Assembly: GCA_018817195.1 (NCBI GenBank)
Contig: JAHIUL010000210.1
Span: 1 to 12,908 of the forward strand
Reading direction: 5' to 3'
DNA from: Candidatus Margulisiibacteriota bacterium
Lineage (GTDB): Bacteria; Margulisbacteria; WOR-1; O2-12-FULL-45-9
Length of the DNA: 12,908 nt
Made by a program: the position numbers and the translations under genes. Below, piece by piece: positions 6,394 to 12,908 of this stretch; position 1 is the stretch's first letter, and each line of letters begins with the position of its first letter. The notes beneath the pieces were generated by a model. It was not told where the DNA came from. It searched no databases and worked only from the letters and a program-made list of their open reading frames with translations.

Positions 6394-8439
6394 ATGACCC
6401 GCAAAAAAAGAAAACTTCCTATCGCAAAAGTAATCCTGTTTGCCCTGTTTATTATGATTGCCGGGGCAGCCGGAGTTTTTTTGCAAATATTAAGCCAGCT
6501 GCCTGATATTGAAACAATTGAATCTTATTTGCCCAGTGAAACTACCCTGATTTTATCATCAGACGGAAAAACCCTGGCGCGGCTGCACCGCGAAGAAAAC
6601 CGGCAGGTCGTGTCCCTGTCCCAAATATCTCCTTATATGCAAAGGGCAGTCATTTCCACCGAAGACCCCAGCTTTTACCGGCACCACGGGTTTGACCTTT
6701 ACGGCATATTCAGGGCCACTGTCAAGAACCTGGCTTACGGCAGAGTGGTTGAAGGCGGCAGCACCATTACCCAGCAGCTGGCCCGCAACCTGTTTTTGAA
6801 CCGCAGGAAAACCATGATCCGCAAACTGGCGGAAATTTTAATTGCCATGCAGATAGAACGAAAATACACCAAAGAAGAAATTTTGGAGCTTTACCTTAAC
6901 CAGATATATTTAGGCCATAATGCTTACGGCATTGAATCAGCCGCCAGGCTCTACTTTAACAAAACAGCGGCAGAGCTTGACCTGGCTGAATCTGCCATGC
7001 TGGCAGGTTTGATCCGCGGGCCGGAACTTTATTCGCCTTACCGCAATTTTAAAGGCGCAAAACTGCGGCAAATATTTGTGCTTAATAAATTGCTGGAGCA
7101 TAAATTAGTTGACGAACGGGATGCTAAGATAGCTGCCATTAAAACGCTTGATTTCTCTCCAAAAAACTTAAAAAGATTCGGCGAGACAGCACCCTATTTT
7201 ATCAGTTATATATTAGGGGAATTAATTAAAGAGTATGGCGAAGAAACTGTTTATCACAGCGGCTTACGCGTTTACACCACACTGGATACCAAAATGCAGG
7301 CCGCGGCTGAAGCAGTTATCACAAAATTTGTCAGCGAAGAAGGCGAACGTTATAAATTTTCCCAGGCTGCGCTTGTTTCCTTAGACCCGCGCACAGGTTA
7401 CATCAAAGCTATGGTTGGCGGCGTTGATTTTTATGAGAGCAAGTTTAACCGGGCAACCCAGGCAAAAAGACAACCAGGCTCATCTTTTAAGCCGTTTGTT
7501 TACACGGCTGCTATGGAACAGGGCATTTCTCCTGGCGAAATTATATTGGACTCTCCTACAACCTTTGAAGTGTTTCCCAATGAGTGGAATCCCGAAGGCA
7601 CCTGGACGCCAAATAACTTTGATAAAAAATTCCACGGCGCGGTGACCTTAAGGCACGCTTTGGAAAAATCACTTAATATTCCGGCCATTAAGATACTCGA
7701 ACGCGTGGGCATTCATCAGGCAATTGCCACGGCAAAAAAGATGGGCATAACAAGCCACATTGAACCTGGATTAGCCATTCCCCTGGGAGTTTCAGATGTA
7801 ACGCTGCTTGAAATGACCTCAGCCTATGGCGTGTTTGCCAACTCCGGCATCCGCGTTGAGCCTACGGCCATTACTAAGATATTAAACCGCGACGGAGTAA
7901 TCCTGTATAAACACAATATTAAGGAAAAAAGGGTCTTAGACACAAATATCGCCGCGGTCATGGTTGATATGATGAAGGGCGTGCTGACCCGCGGCACAGG
8001 CGTGCGCGGCAGGATCAGCCGGCCGGCCGCGGCCAAGACCGGCACAACCGAGGAATTCCGTGATGCCTGGTTTATGGGTTTTGTGCCTCAGCTGGTAACC
8101 GGCATCTGGGTAGGCAATGATGATAATACTTCTATGGACGGCATAGCTGAAGTTGGTGTCTGCCCCAGGATCTGGAAGGAATACAATAAAATTGTATTAG
8201 CGGATGAACCAATCATAAATTTCCCCAGACCTGAAGGCCTGGTCAAGGTAAAAATCTGTACTGTTTCAAAGAAGCTGGTTAATGATTATTGCCCTTCCAA
8301 GTACCAAAAGTGGGTAACGCTCTGGAAAAGAGACGTGCCAAAAAGCTCTTGTGACGTCCATAAGCCAGGAGATAACCTTTATGAATTCGAAATCGATGAA
8401 TCAGGCGAAATCAAAGAAAACCCTGAAGTTTGGGACTGA
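6394..8439 (+). CDS. Class A penicillin-binding protein (PBP1A-like, transglycosylase/transpeptidase)
   Basis: A bifunctional peptidoglycan synthase anchored in the cytoplasmic membrane. A basic N-terminus (MTRKKRK) precedes one membrane span (about 11-31). The GT51 glycosyltransferase domain has catalytic Glu90 in STEDPSFYRHHGFD, then GGSTITQQLARNL (121-133), RKLAEILIAMQIER (143-156) and KEEILELYLNQIYLG (160-174). The transpeptidase domain has the nucleophile in SSFK (Ser363, Lys366), SLN (426-428) and KTGTT (548-552). The 681-residue length is typical for compact PBP1A-type proteins. Four cysteines (590, 622, 633, 653) fall in the short C-terminal tail and might form disulfides outside the cell. 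No better Met start exists before the membrane span, so the ATG at 6394 is kept. It is probably co-transcribed with the hexomutase downstream. Confidence 0.96.
   Translation: MTRKKRKLPIAKVILFALFIMIAGAAGVFLQILSQLPDIETIESYLPSETTLILSSDGKTLARLHREENRQVVSLSQISPYMQRAVISTEDPSFYRHHGFDLYGIFRATVKNLAYGRVVEGGSTITQQLARNLFLNRRKTMIRKLAEILIAMQIERKYTKEEILELYLNQIYLGHNAYGIESAARLYFNKTAAELDLAESAMLAGLIRGPELYSPYRNFKGAKLRQIFVLNKLLEHKLVDERDAKIAAIKTLDFSPKNLKRFGETAPYFISYILGELIKEYGEETVYHSGLRVYTTLDTKMQAAAEAVITKFVSEEGERYKFSQAALVSLDPRTGYIKAMVGGVDFYESKFNRATQAKRQPGSSFKPFVYTAAMEQGISPGEIILDSPTTFEVFPNEWNPEGTWTPNNFDKKFHGAVTLRHALEKSLNIPAIKILERVGIHQAIATAKKMGITSHIEPGLAIPLGVSDVTLLEMTSAYGVFANSGIRVEPTAITKILNRDGVILYKHNIKEKRVLDTNIAAVMVDMMKGVLTRGTGVRGRISRPAAAKTGTTEEFRDAWFMGFVPQLVTGIWVGNDDNTSMDGIAEVGVCPRIWKEYNKIVLADEPIINFPRPEGLVKVKICTVSKKLVNDYCPSKYQKWVTLWKRDVPKSSCDVHKPGDNLYEFEIDESGEIKENPEVWD
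8367..8372 (+). promoter_or_regulatory. Ribosome binding site of the phosphohexomutase gene, inside the PBP gene
   Basis: AGGAGA lies 8 nt before the ATG at 8381. It decides this start over the upstream GTG at 8351 and the ATG at 8396, and places translation start inside the end of the PBP coding region. Confidence 0.8.
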
Positions 8440-9796
8440 CGGCTGGCGCGCTAAAATAGCTGATGAATTTACCCTGGCTAATGTGCAGCTGGTTACCCAG
8501 GCTTTTGTTAATTATTTGAAAGATTCCGGCAAAGACAAGAAAGGCGTTATTGTCGGCTATGATAACCGTTTTGAGTCTGAAGACTTTGCCAGGGCCAGCG
8601 CTGAAGTTTGTTCCGGCGCAGGAATTAAAACCTATTTAACCAAACACTCTGTGCCCTCGCCTGTTATTTCATTTACAGTTAAGAATAGAGGTCTTGGCGC
8701 AGGCATTATGATCACTGCCTCGCATAACCCGCCGGATTGGAACGGGTTTAAAATTAAAGAAGATTTTGGCGGTTCAGCCAGGCCCGAGACAACTAAAGCT
8801 GTTGAAAACAATCTTAAAGATACGCTCTCTATCTCTCCATCTGATTCCAACCTTGAATTAATTGATCCTGACCCTGATTATCTCGGCAAAATAAAATCAT
8901 TAGTCCACCTTGATCTGATTAAAAAAAGCAAACTTAAGTTCATGATTGATCCCATGTTTGGCAGCGGCGCTGGCTATTTTAAGAAATTGGGCTTGCCTGT
9001 AACTGAAATCCGCGGCAGGCGAGATCCATTGTTTGGCGGAATTAATCCTGAACCAATCCCAGCTAACTTAGAAGAACCTATTTCCTATATCAAAGATAAT
9101 CAGGAACACATTGCTTGTATCATTCTTGACGGCGATGCTGATCGTTTGGCCGCAATTGACCAGACAGGACAATTTATTAACACTCACAATGTTTTTGAAC
9201 TATTGCTCCACCATTTAATAGTTCACCGCAAACTCAGTGGCAATATTGTTAAAACATTTAACTTAAGCAATTTAATTGACAAAATGTGCATGAAACATAA
9301 AAGAAAACTCATGGTCACCCCGATTGGCTTTAAATATATTGCTGAAAAAATGATCAACGAAGATATTCTTTTGGGTGGCGAGGAATCCGGTGGCATGGGC
9401 ATTAAAGGTTTTGTGCCGGAAAGAGACGGCATTTTAGCTGGTTTGATGTTAATGGAACTGATGGCCACAGAGAAAAAGACCCTGTCCCAGATAATTGATG
9501 GCTTTATGGGTGAGCATGGTTATTTTTATTATGATAGAGCTGACTTGCACACTGAAAAAGCCAGGGATATTGTTATTAAGTTAAAAGAAGCACCGCCTAA
9601 GAAATTTGCTAACAAAAAAGTATCAAATGTTGATGTCCTAGATGGTTTAAAGCTAAATTTTGAGAATAACAGCTGGATACTCTTTCGCGCCTCTGGAACT
9701 GAACCCCTATTACGAGTTTACGTCGAAGGCCGATCAGAAAACGAAGTTAAAGAACTATTAGCTGCTGGTGAAGATTTGGCAGCGCCAACCACCTAA
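8381..9796 (+). CDS. Phosphoglucomutase/phosphomannomutase family protein
   Basis: An alpha-D-phosphohexomutase that moves phosphate between C6 and C1 of a hexose, feeding nucleotide-sugar synthesis for envelope polymers. The protein has 471 residues. Motifs in order: KFGTDGWR (16-23), the phosphoserine loop TASHNP with Ser114, FGGINPEP (218-225), the metal-binding loop DGDADR (250-255), the sugar-specificity loop GEESGG (333-338) and the phosphate-binding RASGTEP (436-442). GEESGG is usual for glucose/mannose mutases; GlmM-type glucosamine mutase is less likely because GlmM normally has a different sugar loop, but exact substrate cannot be read. The gene overlaps the PBP gene by 59 nt with a strong ribosome-binding site, so it is likely the second gene of that transcript. 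It ends 13 nt from the convergent parvulin gene. Confidence 0.94.
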   Translation: MNSKSMNQAKSKKTLKFGTDGWRAKIADEFTLANVQLVTQAFVNYLKDSGKDKKGVIVGYDNRFESEDFARASAEVCSGAGIKTYLTKHSVPSPVISFTVKNRGLGAGIMITASHNPPDWNGFKIKEDFGGSARPETTKAVENNLKDTLSISPSDSNLELIDPDPDYLGKIKSLVHLDLIKKSKLKFMIDPMFGSGAGYFKKLGLPVTEIRGRRDPLFGGINPEPIPANLEEPISYIKDNQEHIACIILDGDADRLAAIDQTGQFINTHNVFELLLHHLIVHRKLSGNIVKTFNLSNLIDKMCMKHKRKLMVTPIGFKYIAEKMINEDILLGGEESGGMGIKGFVPERDGILAGLMLMELMATEKKTLSQIIDGFMGEHGYFYYDRADLHTEKARDIVIKLKEAPPKKFANKKVSNVDVLDGLKLNFENNSWILFRASGTEPLLRVYVEGRSENEVKELLAAGEDLAAPTT

Positions 9797-9823
9797 CTGC
9801 ACTACTTTTCTACTGCACTACTT
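9796..9823. repeat. 12-bp direct repeat in the convergent gene junction
   Basis: ACTGCACTACTT occurs at 9796-9807 and again at 9812-9823, a 16-base period. It spans the last base of the hexomutase stop codon, the 13-base gap and the stop codon of the parvulin gene. No hairpin followed by a T-run is visible on either strand here, so no intrinsic terminator is called. Confidence 0.6.
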
Positions 9824-11159
9824 CCCCTTCCCCCTTCAAACTCTCCTCAAACTTCTCCTTCTTCACAATCCGAGCAATTTCTGCTTTTTCGCGGCTAACA
9901 TAATCCCAGGCTTTCATTTCCTCAAATATTTTCAGCAGTTTTTCATGCATTGCCTTATTATCAGCGGCAACCAATGATGCTCGTTTGTATTGTTTAAGCG
10001 CCTCTTCCCTGTTATCCTGCTTTTTATAAATTTCAGCTAAAATAATATAAAGATCCGGGTTGCCGCCTTCCATCTTGATGGCTTCTTCATATTCTGAAAT
10101 AGCTAAATCAGTTTTGCCAATCGTGTTAAATGAATCTGCCAGGAAAATATGGAAATATGGATTGGCTGGATTCTGGGAAACAGCTTTTTTATATTCTTCA
10201 ATCGCTTCCAAAAGCTTGCCTTGATAACGATAAGCATGACCCCTCATATCAGGGCTAAGAATTTCAACTTTTGCATTGCTTTTTAGCTCGCCCATCCACC
10301 TGCGATAAGCATTATTGCGCTTTTGGGCTAAAACAGCTTTTTCAATATCTTTTTCCTCTCCCTCAACTTTGCGCAGCCGCGAATCTGTTACCTTGATAAC
10401 GTGATAACCAAACTGGGTCGGGACAACATCGCTTAACTCGCCAACTTTTAGTTTAAAAGCAACTTCTTCAAAGGGTTTAACCATCATGCCGGTTGTAAAG
10501 AAGCCAAGGTCGCCGCCTTTGGCGCCTGAGCCAGGATCCTTTGAATACTGCTTGGCCAAATAGCTGAAATTCTCACCCTTGTTTAGGCGCTCTATTATTT
10601 CCCTGGCCTGCGTCTCAGAAGTCACTAAAATATGGCTGGCCCTGATTTCCCGTAAATCGTCGGGTGTAACTGTTACCCCTTCCTGGATTTTGCGCGCCAG
10701 TTTTTGCACCAGCATTTCATTTTTGACCATTTTCTTAAACCGGCCCATGGTCAGCCCGGACCTCTTGAGAGTGTTTTCCAGGTTCTGGCGGGAGCCTAGG
10801 TTTTCCTGCTTCACAATATTATCTAAAACCATTTCCACTTCGCGGCCAGAAACCTTTACCTTTTTCTTGGCCTCATTTAACATCAAGGTAAAATCAATGG
10901 CCTGCTCCAAAGCCATGTTCTGCACAAAAGCAAAATCCTGCAGCCCAACCTGTCCGCCAAACTGCGCAATTAAACGCCGCAATATCTCTCTATACCTCTC
11001 CGGGTCAACTTTTACCCCATTTACTTTAGCCAATCCCCCCCGGTCCAGCAGCCTGCCGCTGCCGCTTAATCCGCGAATGCCGTATAGCATTGAGGCGGCA
11101 AAAATAATTGCCACTGCGATCAAAATTGTTTTCATTTTACTCCGAAAAAACTTAAACAC
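9810..11159 (-). CDS. Membrane-anchored PpiC-type peptidyl-prolyl isomerase with C-terminal TPR repeats
   Basis: Probably an extracytoplasmic folding factor. A short basic N-terminus and one hydrophobic span (about 10-27) anchor it; no lipobox cysteine is seen. Residues 43-165 resemble the SurA/PrsA-type chaperone region (LAKVNGVKVDPERYREIL and helices). The parvulin domain runs about 172-258: IRASHILV, FSYLAKQYSKDPGSGAKGGDLGFF, MMVKPFEEVAFKL, GYHVIKV. Three TPR units follow at about 306-335, 337-369 and 370-403, then a charged tail. A parvulin joined to TPRs is less common than either alone. The GTG start at 11159 is chosen because AAGGAG lies 8 nt upstream; the ATG nine codons in has no comparable site and would lose the basic leader. 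It follows ftsX by 3 nt. Prolyl isomerase activity is inferred from family. Confidence 0.92.
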   Translation of the reverse strand: MFKFFRSKMKTILIAVAIIFAASMLYGIRGLSGSGRLLDRGGLAKVNGVKVDPERYREILRRLIAQFGGQVGLQDFAFVQNMALEQAIDFTLMLNEAKKKVKVSGREVEMVLDNIVKQENLGSRQNLENTLKRSGLTMGRFKKMVKNEMLVQKLARKIQEGVTVTPDDLREIRASHILVTSETQAREIIERLNKGENFSYLAKQYSKDPGSGAKGGDLGFFTTGMMVKPFEEVAFKLKVGELSDVVPTQFGYHVIKVTDSRLRKVEGEEKDIEKAVLAQKRNNAYRRWMGELKSNAKVEILSPDMRGHAYRYQGKLLEAIEEYKKAVSQNPANPYFHIFLADSFNTIGKTDLAISEYEEAIKMEGGNPDLYIILAEIYKKQDNREEALKQYKRASLVAADNKAMHEKLLKIFEEMKAWDYVSREKAEIARIVKKEKFEESLKGEGEVVQ

Positions 11160-11162
11160 GAA

Positions 11163-12053
11163 TCATTCTCCTTCCGCTTTCAAGACTTTGGACACAGAAA
11201 TATAAGCTCCCAGCATGCCGACAGCCATGCCGCCGGCAACCATGGACAGGTAAACAAAACCCAAGAGCCTGGGATCTGAAACAACCGGCACAAATGGCAG
11301 GGCGTGGGAAACGCGCATAATGATGGCGTCATAAGCAAATTTTGCCACCATAAATGAAACAAACCCGCCGATCACCCCGATCATCACGCCTTCAATAATA
11401 AAAGGCCATTTTACAAAAGTATTGGTTGCGCCGACTAACTTCATGATATATATGTCATCTTCACGCGCCAAAACAGTTAACCTGACTGTATTGACCACAA
11501 TAAGCAAAGTAGCAAAAGAAATTAAGATGATCAACGCAGCCCCGCCCACACGTACAGCATCAACCAGCGACTTCACCTGGTCAATCAACTTTCCGCTGTA
11601 GCGCACTTCATCAACTAACTCAATCTTTGAGATATGCTTGGCAATTGAGGGCAATAAATCAGGGTTGCGCACAGCAACAGCAAAACTGTGCGGCAAAGGA
11701 TTGCTAAGGACCAACTCATCCAGCGTCAGGCGGGAACCAAAATCCTCTTTAAACTGGCGCCAGGCTTCAGTGCGGGAAACAAAGTCAACTTTCTCAACCC
11801 CGGGAATTTTTGAAAGCTCCAGCTGCAGCGCGCCGGCAGATTCAAGAGAAATATCTTTTTCCACATAAGCGGTAATATCCATTTTGGAAGAGATGGTACT
11901 GACAATATTGCCCATATTAATAATGAGCAATAAAAACATGCCAAAAATAACCAGGCTGACAGAAATAGTACCAATAGCCACCAGAGTCATGATGGCGCCG
12001 CGGCGAAAAGAGCGGAAAGCTTCAACAATAAAAAATTCAAGATTACTAAACAT
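11163..12053 (-). CDS. ftsX: Cell division ABC transporter permease FtsX
   Basis: Membrane partner of FtsE; FtsEX couples ATP hydrolysis in the cytoplasm to activation of cell-wall hydrolases during division. The 296-residue protein has the FtsX layout: cytoplasmic start MFSNLEFFIVEAFRSFRRG, first span about 21-46, an extracytoplasmic domain about 50-165 (DITAYVEKDIS, IPGVEKVDFVSRTEAWRQFKEDFG, LPHSFAVAV), then three spans near 170-192, 217-240 and 263-287. The LAREDDIYIMKLVGAT segment (195-210) is the conserved cytoplasmic region after the second span. An in-frame upstream ATG at 12083 would add ten residues, but the ATG at 12053 has a G-run (12059-12064) 5 nt upstream and matches the usual FtsX start. 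It overlaps ftsE by 8 nt. Confidence 0.95.
   Translation of the reverse strand: MFSNLEFFIVEAFRSFRRGAIMTLVAIGTISVSLVIFGMFLLLIINMGNIVSTISSKMDITAYVEKDISLESAGALQLELSKIPGVEKVDFVSRTEAWRQFKEDFGSRLTLDELVLSNPLPHSFAVAVRNPDLLPSIAKHISKIELVDEVRYSGKLIDQVKSLVDAVRVGGAALIILISFATLLIVVNTVRLTVLAREDDIYIMKLVGATNTFVKWPFIIEGVMIGVIGGFVSFMVAKFAYDAIIMRVSHALPFVPVVSDPRLLGFVYLSMVAGGMAVGMLGAYISVSKVLKAEGE
11168..11173 (-). promoter_or_regulatory. Ribosome binding site of the PpiC-TPR gene
   Basis: AAGGAG on the minus strand, 8 nt before the GTG at 11159 and inside the last codons of ftsX. It supports the GTG as the true start. Confidence 0.8.
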
Positions 12054-12726
12054 CGTAGCCCCCCAGCATCTGGTCGCGCACAATGCGGCCGGCCTCTAAA
12101 GCAACTACGCGTCTTTTCATATCATCAACAATACTTTTATTATGTGTGGCCATTAAAACAGTGGTTTTTCTTTTATTAATTTTATCCAGGAGCTGGAGAA
12201 TATCGCGGGATGTTGTTGGGTCAAGGTTGCCTGTGGGCTCATCCGCGATTAAGATTGGCGGGTTATTGACAATTGCCCTGGCAATGCAAGCGCGCTGTTT
12301 TTCCCCGCCCGACAGCTCATCGGGAAAGGAATTTGCCCGCCGCAGCAAGCCGACCAGTTCCAGGGACTGCATAACTTTGCGCCTGACAGTTGAACGGACC
12401 GCGCCGGTTACCCGCAGGGCAAAAGCCACGTTCTCGTAAACAGTCCTGCGCGGCAAAAGTTTATAATCCTGGAAAACTACGCCAATGTTACGGCGCAGAT
12501 AAGGCACCTGGTTCTTATCAAGTTCAGCCACATTAACGCGATCAACCACTACTTTGCCGGCACTGGGCGATTCTTCGCGATAAAGCAGCTTCATCAGCGT
12601 GGTTTTGCCGGCACCAGAGGGACCAACAATAAAAACAAATTCTTCTTTGCCAATGTGGAGGTTAATGTTGAACAAAACATCAATACCGTTGGGGAACGTT
12701 TTTGAAACATTGGTTAAAGATATCAT
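12046..12726 (-). CDS. ftsE: Cell division ATP-binding protein FtsE
   Basis: ATPase subunit of the FtsEX complex at the cytoplasmic face of the membrane. The 226 residues show a full ABC domain: Walker A GPSGAGKT (35-42), Q-loop Gln86 (VVFQDYKLLP), signature LSGGE (138-142, here LSGGEKQR instead of the more frequent LSGGEQQR), Walker B ILIADEP (158-164), D-loop GNLDP and H-loop His195 (ATHN). The FQDYKLLPRRTVYENVAFAL segment is typical of FtsE rather than other ABC ATPases, and ftsX follows directly. The start is 19 nt after the glyA stop and has no clear Shine-Dalgarno sequence, so coupling to glyA translation is possible. The glyA-ftsE gap contains TGGTAAAAT, which resembles an extended -10, but no good -35 was found. 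Confidence 0.96.
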   Translation of the reverse strand: MISLTNVSKTFPNGIDVLFNINLHIGKEEFVFIVGPSGAGKTTLMKLLYREESPSAGKVVVDRVNVAELDKNQVPYLRRNIGVVFQDYKLLPRRTVYENVAFALRVTGAVRSTVRRKVMQSLELVGLLRRANSFPDELSGGEKQRACIARAIVNNPPILIADEPTGNLDPTTSRDILQLLDKINKRKTTVLMATHNKSIVDDMKRRVVALEAGRIVRDQMLGGYDV

Positions 12727-12745
12727 GGCAAATATTTTACCATTT

Positions 12746-12908
12746 TTACGCGTATAAAGGAAACTGTTTGCACAAAGATTTTACTTTGGCAGCAACATCC
12801 TTTTTCACTTTATCGTCATCAACACTACTTAAAACTTTACCTATTAAATCAGCAATTGTTTTCATTTCCGCTTCTTTCATGCCGCGGGTGGTTAGAGCCG
12901 GCGTGCCA
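12746..12908 (-). CDS. glyA: Serine hydroxymethyltransferase, C-terminal fragment
   Basis: The last 53 residues of a protein that enters from the right edge. It opens with [20 protein letters not shown], which matches the conserved GTPA-TTRG-E-EM region near the C-terminus of GlyA, and continues [21 protein letters not shown] to end FPLYA and TAA at 12746. GlyA is a cytoplasmic PLP enzyme that converts serine and THF to glycine and 5,10-methylene-THF. The PLP-binding lysine lies outside the window. It is followed by ftsE after 19 nt. With fhs and folE it is the third folate-linked gene in the window, though in a different transcription unit. Confidence 0.9.
   Translation of the reverse strand, partial: GTPALTTRGMKEAEMKTIADLIGKVLSSVDDDKVKKDVAAKVKSLCKQFPLYA

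Noticed and set aside
9758..9790. A GCTGC/GCAGC stem near the end of the hexomutase gene as a terminator for the leftward operon
   Set aside because: The stem is only five base pairs with a 13-base loop and no T-run on either side.
10579..11205. A 208-residue open frame on the plus strand
   Set aside because: It lies antisense to the parvulin-TPR gene, which has clear motifs and a good ribosome-binding site. The antisense translation shows no family motif and looks like a shadow frame.
12083..12439. A 118-residue open frame on the plus strand
   Set aside because: It is fully antisense to ftsE, whose Walker and signature motifs are intact; no motif is visible in the antisense product.
12727..12745. 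A promoter for ftsE in the glyA-ftsE gap (TGGTAAAAT)
   Set aside because: It resembles an extended -10, but I found no credible -35 at 16-18 nt, and the site is so close to the ATG that a normal leader is impossible. It is AT-rich by chance as easily as by design.

Overview
The window is a gene-dense piece of a bacterial chromosome with almost no non-coding DNA. It holds ten complete protein genes on the two strands plus four further genes discussed below, of which two are cut by the window edges. No tRNA, rRNA, CRISPR array, insertion sequence or phage gene was seen. The lineage cannot be fixed from the sequence alone. The MEP isoprenoid pathway, a type II dehydroquinase, FtsEX, a class A PBP and a membrane-anchored parvulin fit an uncultivated walled bacterium. 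The class A PBP and a CCCCART-like heptamer repeat vaguely recall the cyanobacterial side of the tree (Cyanobacteria, Margulisbacteria/Saganbacteria); Omnitrophota is an alternative. This placement is a low-confidence inference.

Left block (1-6303, minus strand). Eight genes are read leftward from one promoter near 6333-6362: aroQ, a short M24 peptidase, ispD, a divergent PAP2 phosphatase-like gene, dxs, fhs, folE and the start of a TrmH/SpoU-type RNA methyltransferase that runs off the left edge. Every junction overlaps (4, 4, 8, 17, 16, 1 and 4 nt), so this looks like one translationally coupled polycistron. It joins shikimate synthesis, the first and third MEP steps, a lipid-phosphatase-like membrane protein and one-carbon/pterin genes.

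Centre (6304-9796, plus strand). A compact divergent promoter region separates aroQ from a plus-strand pair: a bifunctional class A penicillin-binding protein and an alpha-D-phosphohexomutase whose start lies inside the PBP gene. The two promoters have overlapping -35 hexamers. The PBP promoter is so close to the ATG that its mRNA is predicted to be nearly leaderless.

Right block (9810-12908, minus strand). The end of glyA is followed by ftsE, ftsX and a membrane-anchored PpiC-type prolyl isomerase fused to TPR repeats. This block converges on the phosphohexomutase gene with only 13 bases between the stop codons. Together the centre and right blocks supply envelope synthesis (PBP, sugar-phosphate mutase), division-linked ABC machinery (FtsEX) and extracytoplasmic protein folding.

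Most of the window is housekeeping. The points most worth a second look are the back-to-back promoter, the heptamer repeat inside dxs, the PpiC-TPR fusion beside FtsEX, the loop-trimmed formate-THF ligase, the single-domain M24 peptidase and the PAP2-like gene between ispD and dxs. I saw no clear evidence of a wholly new system.
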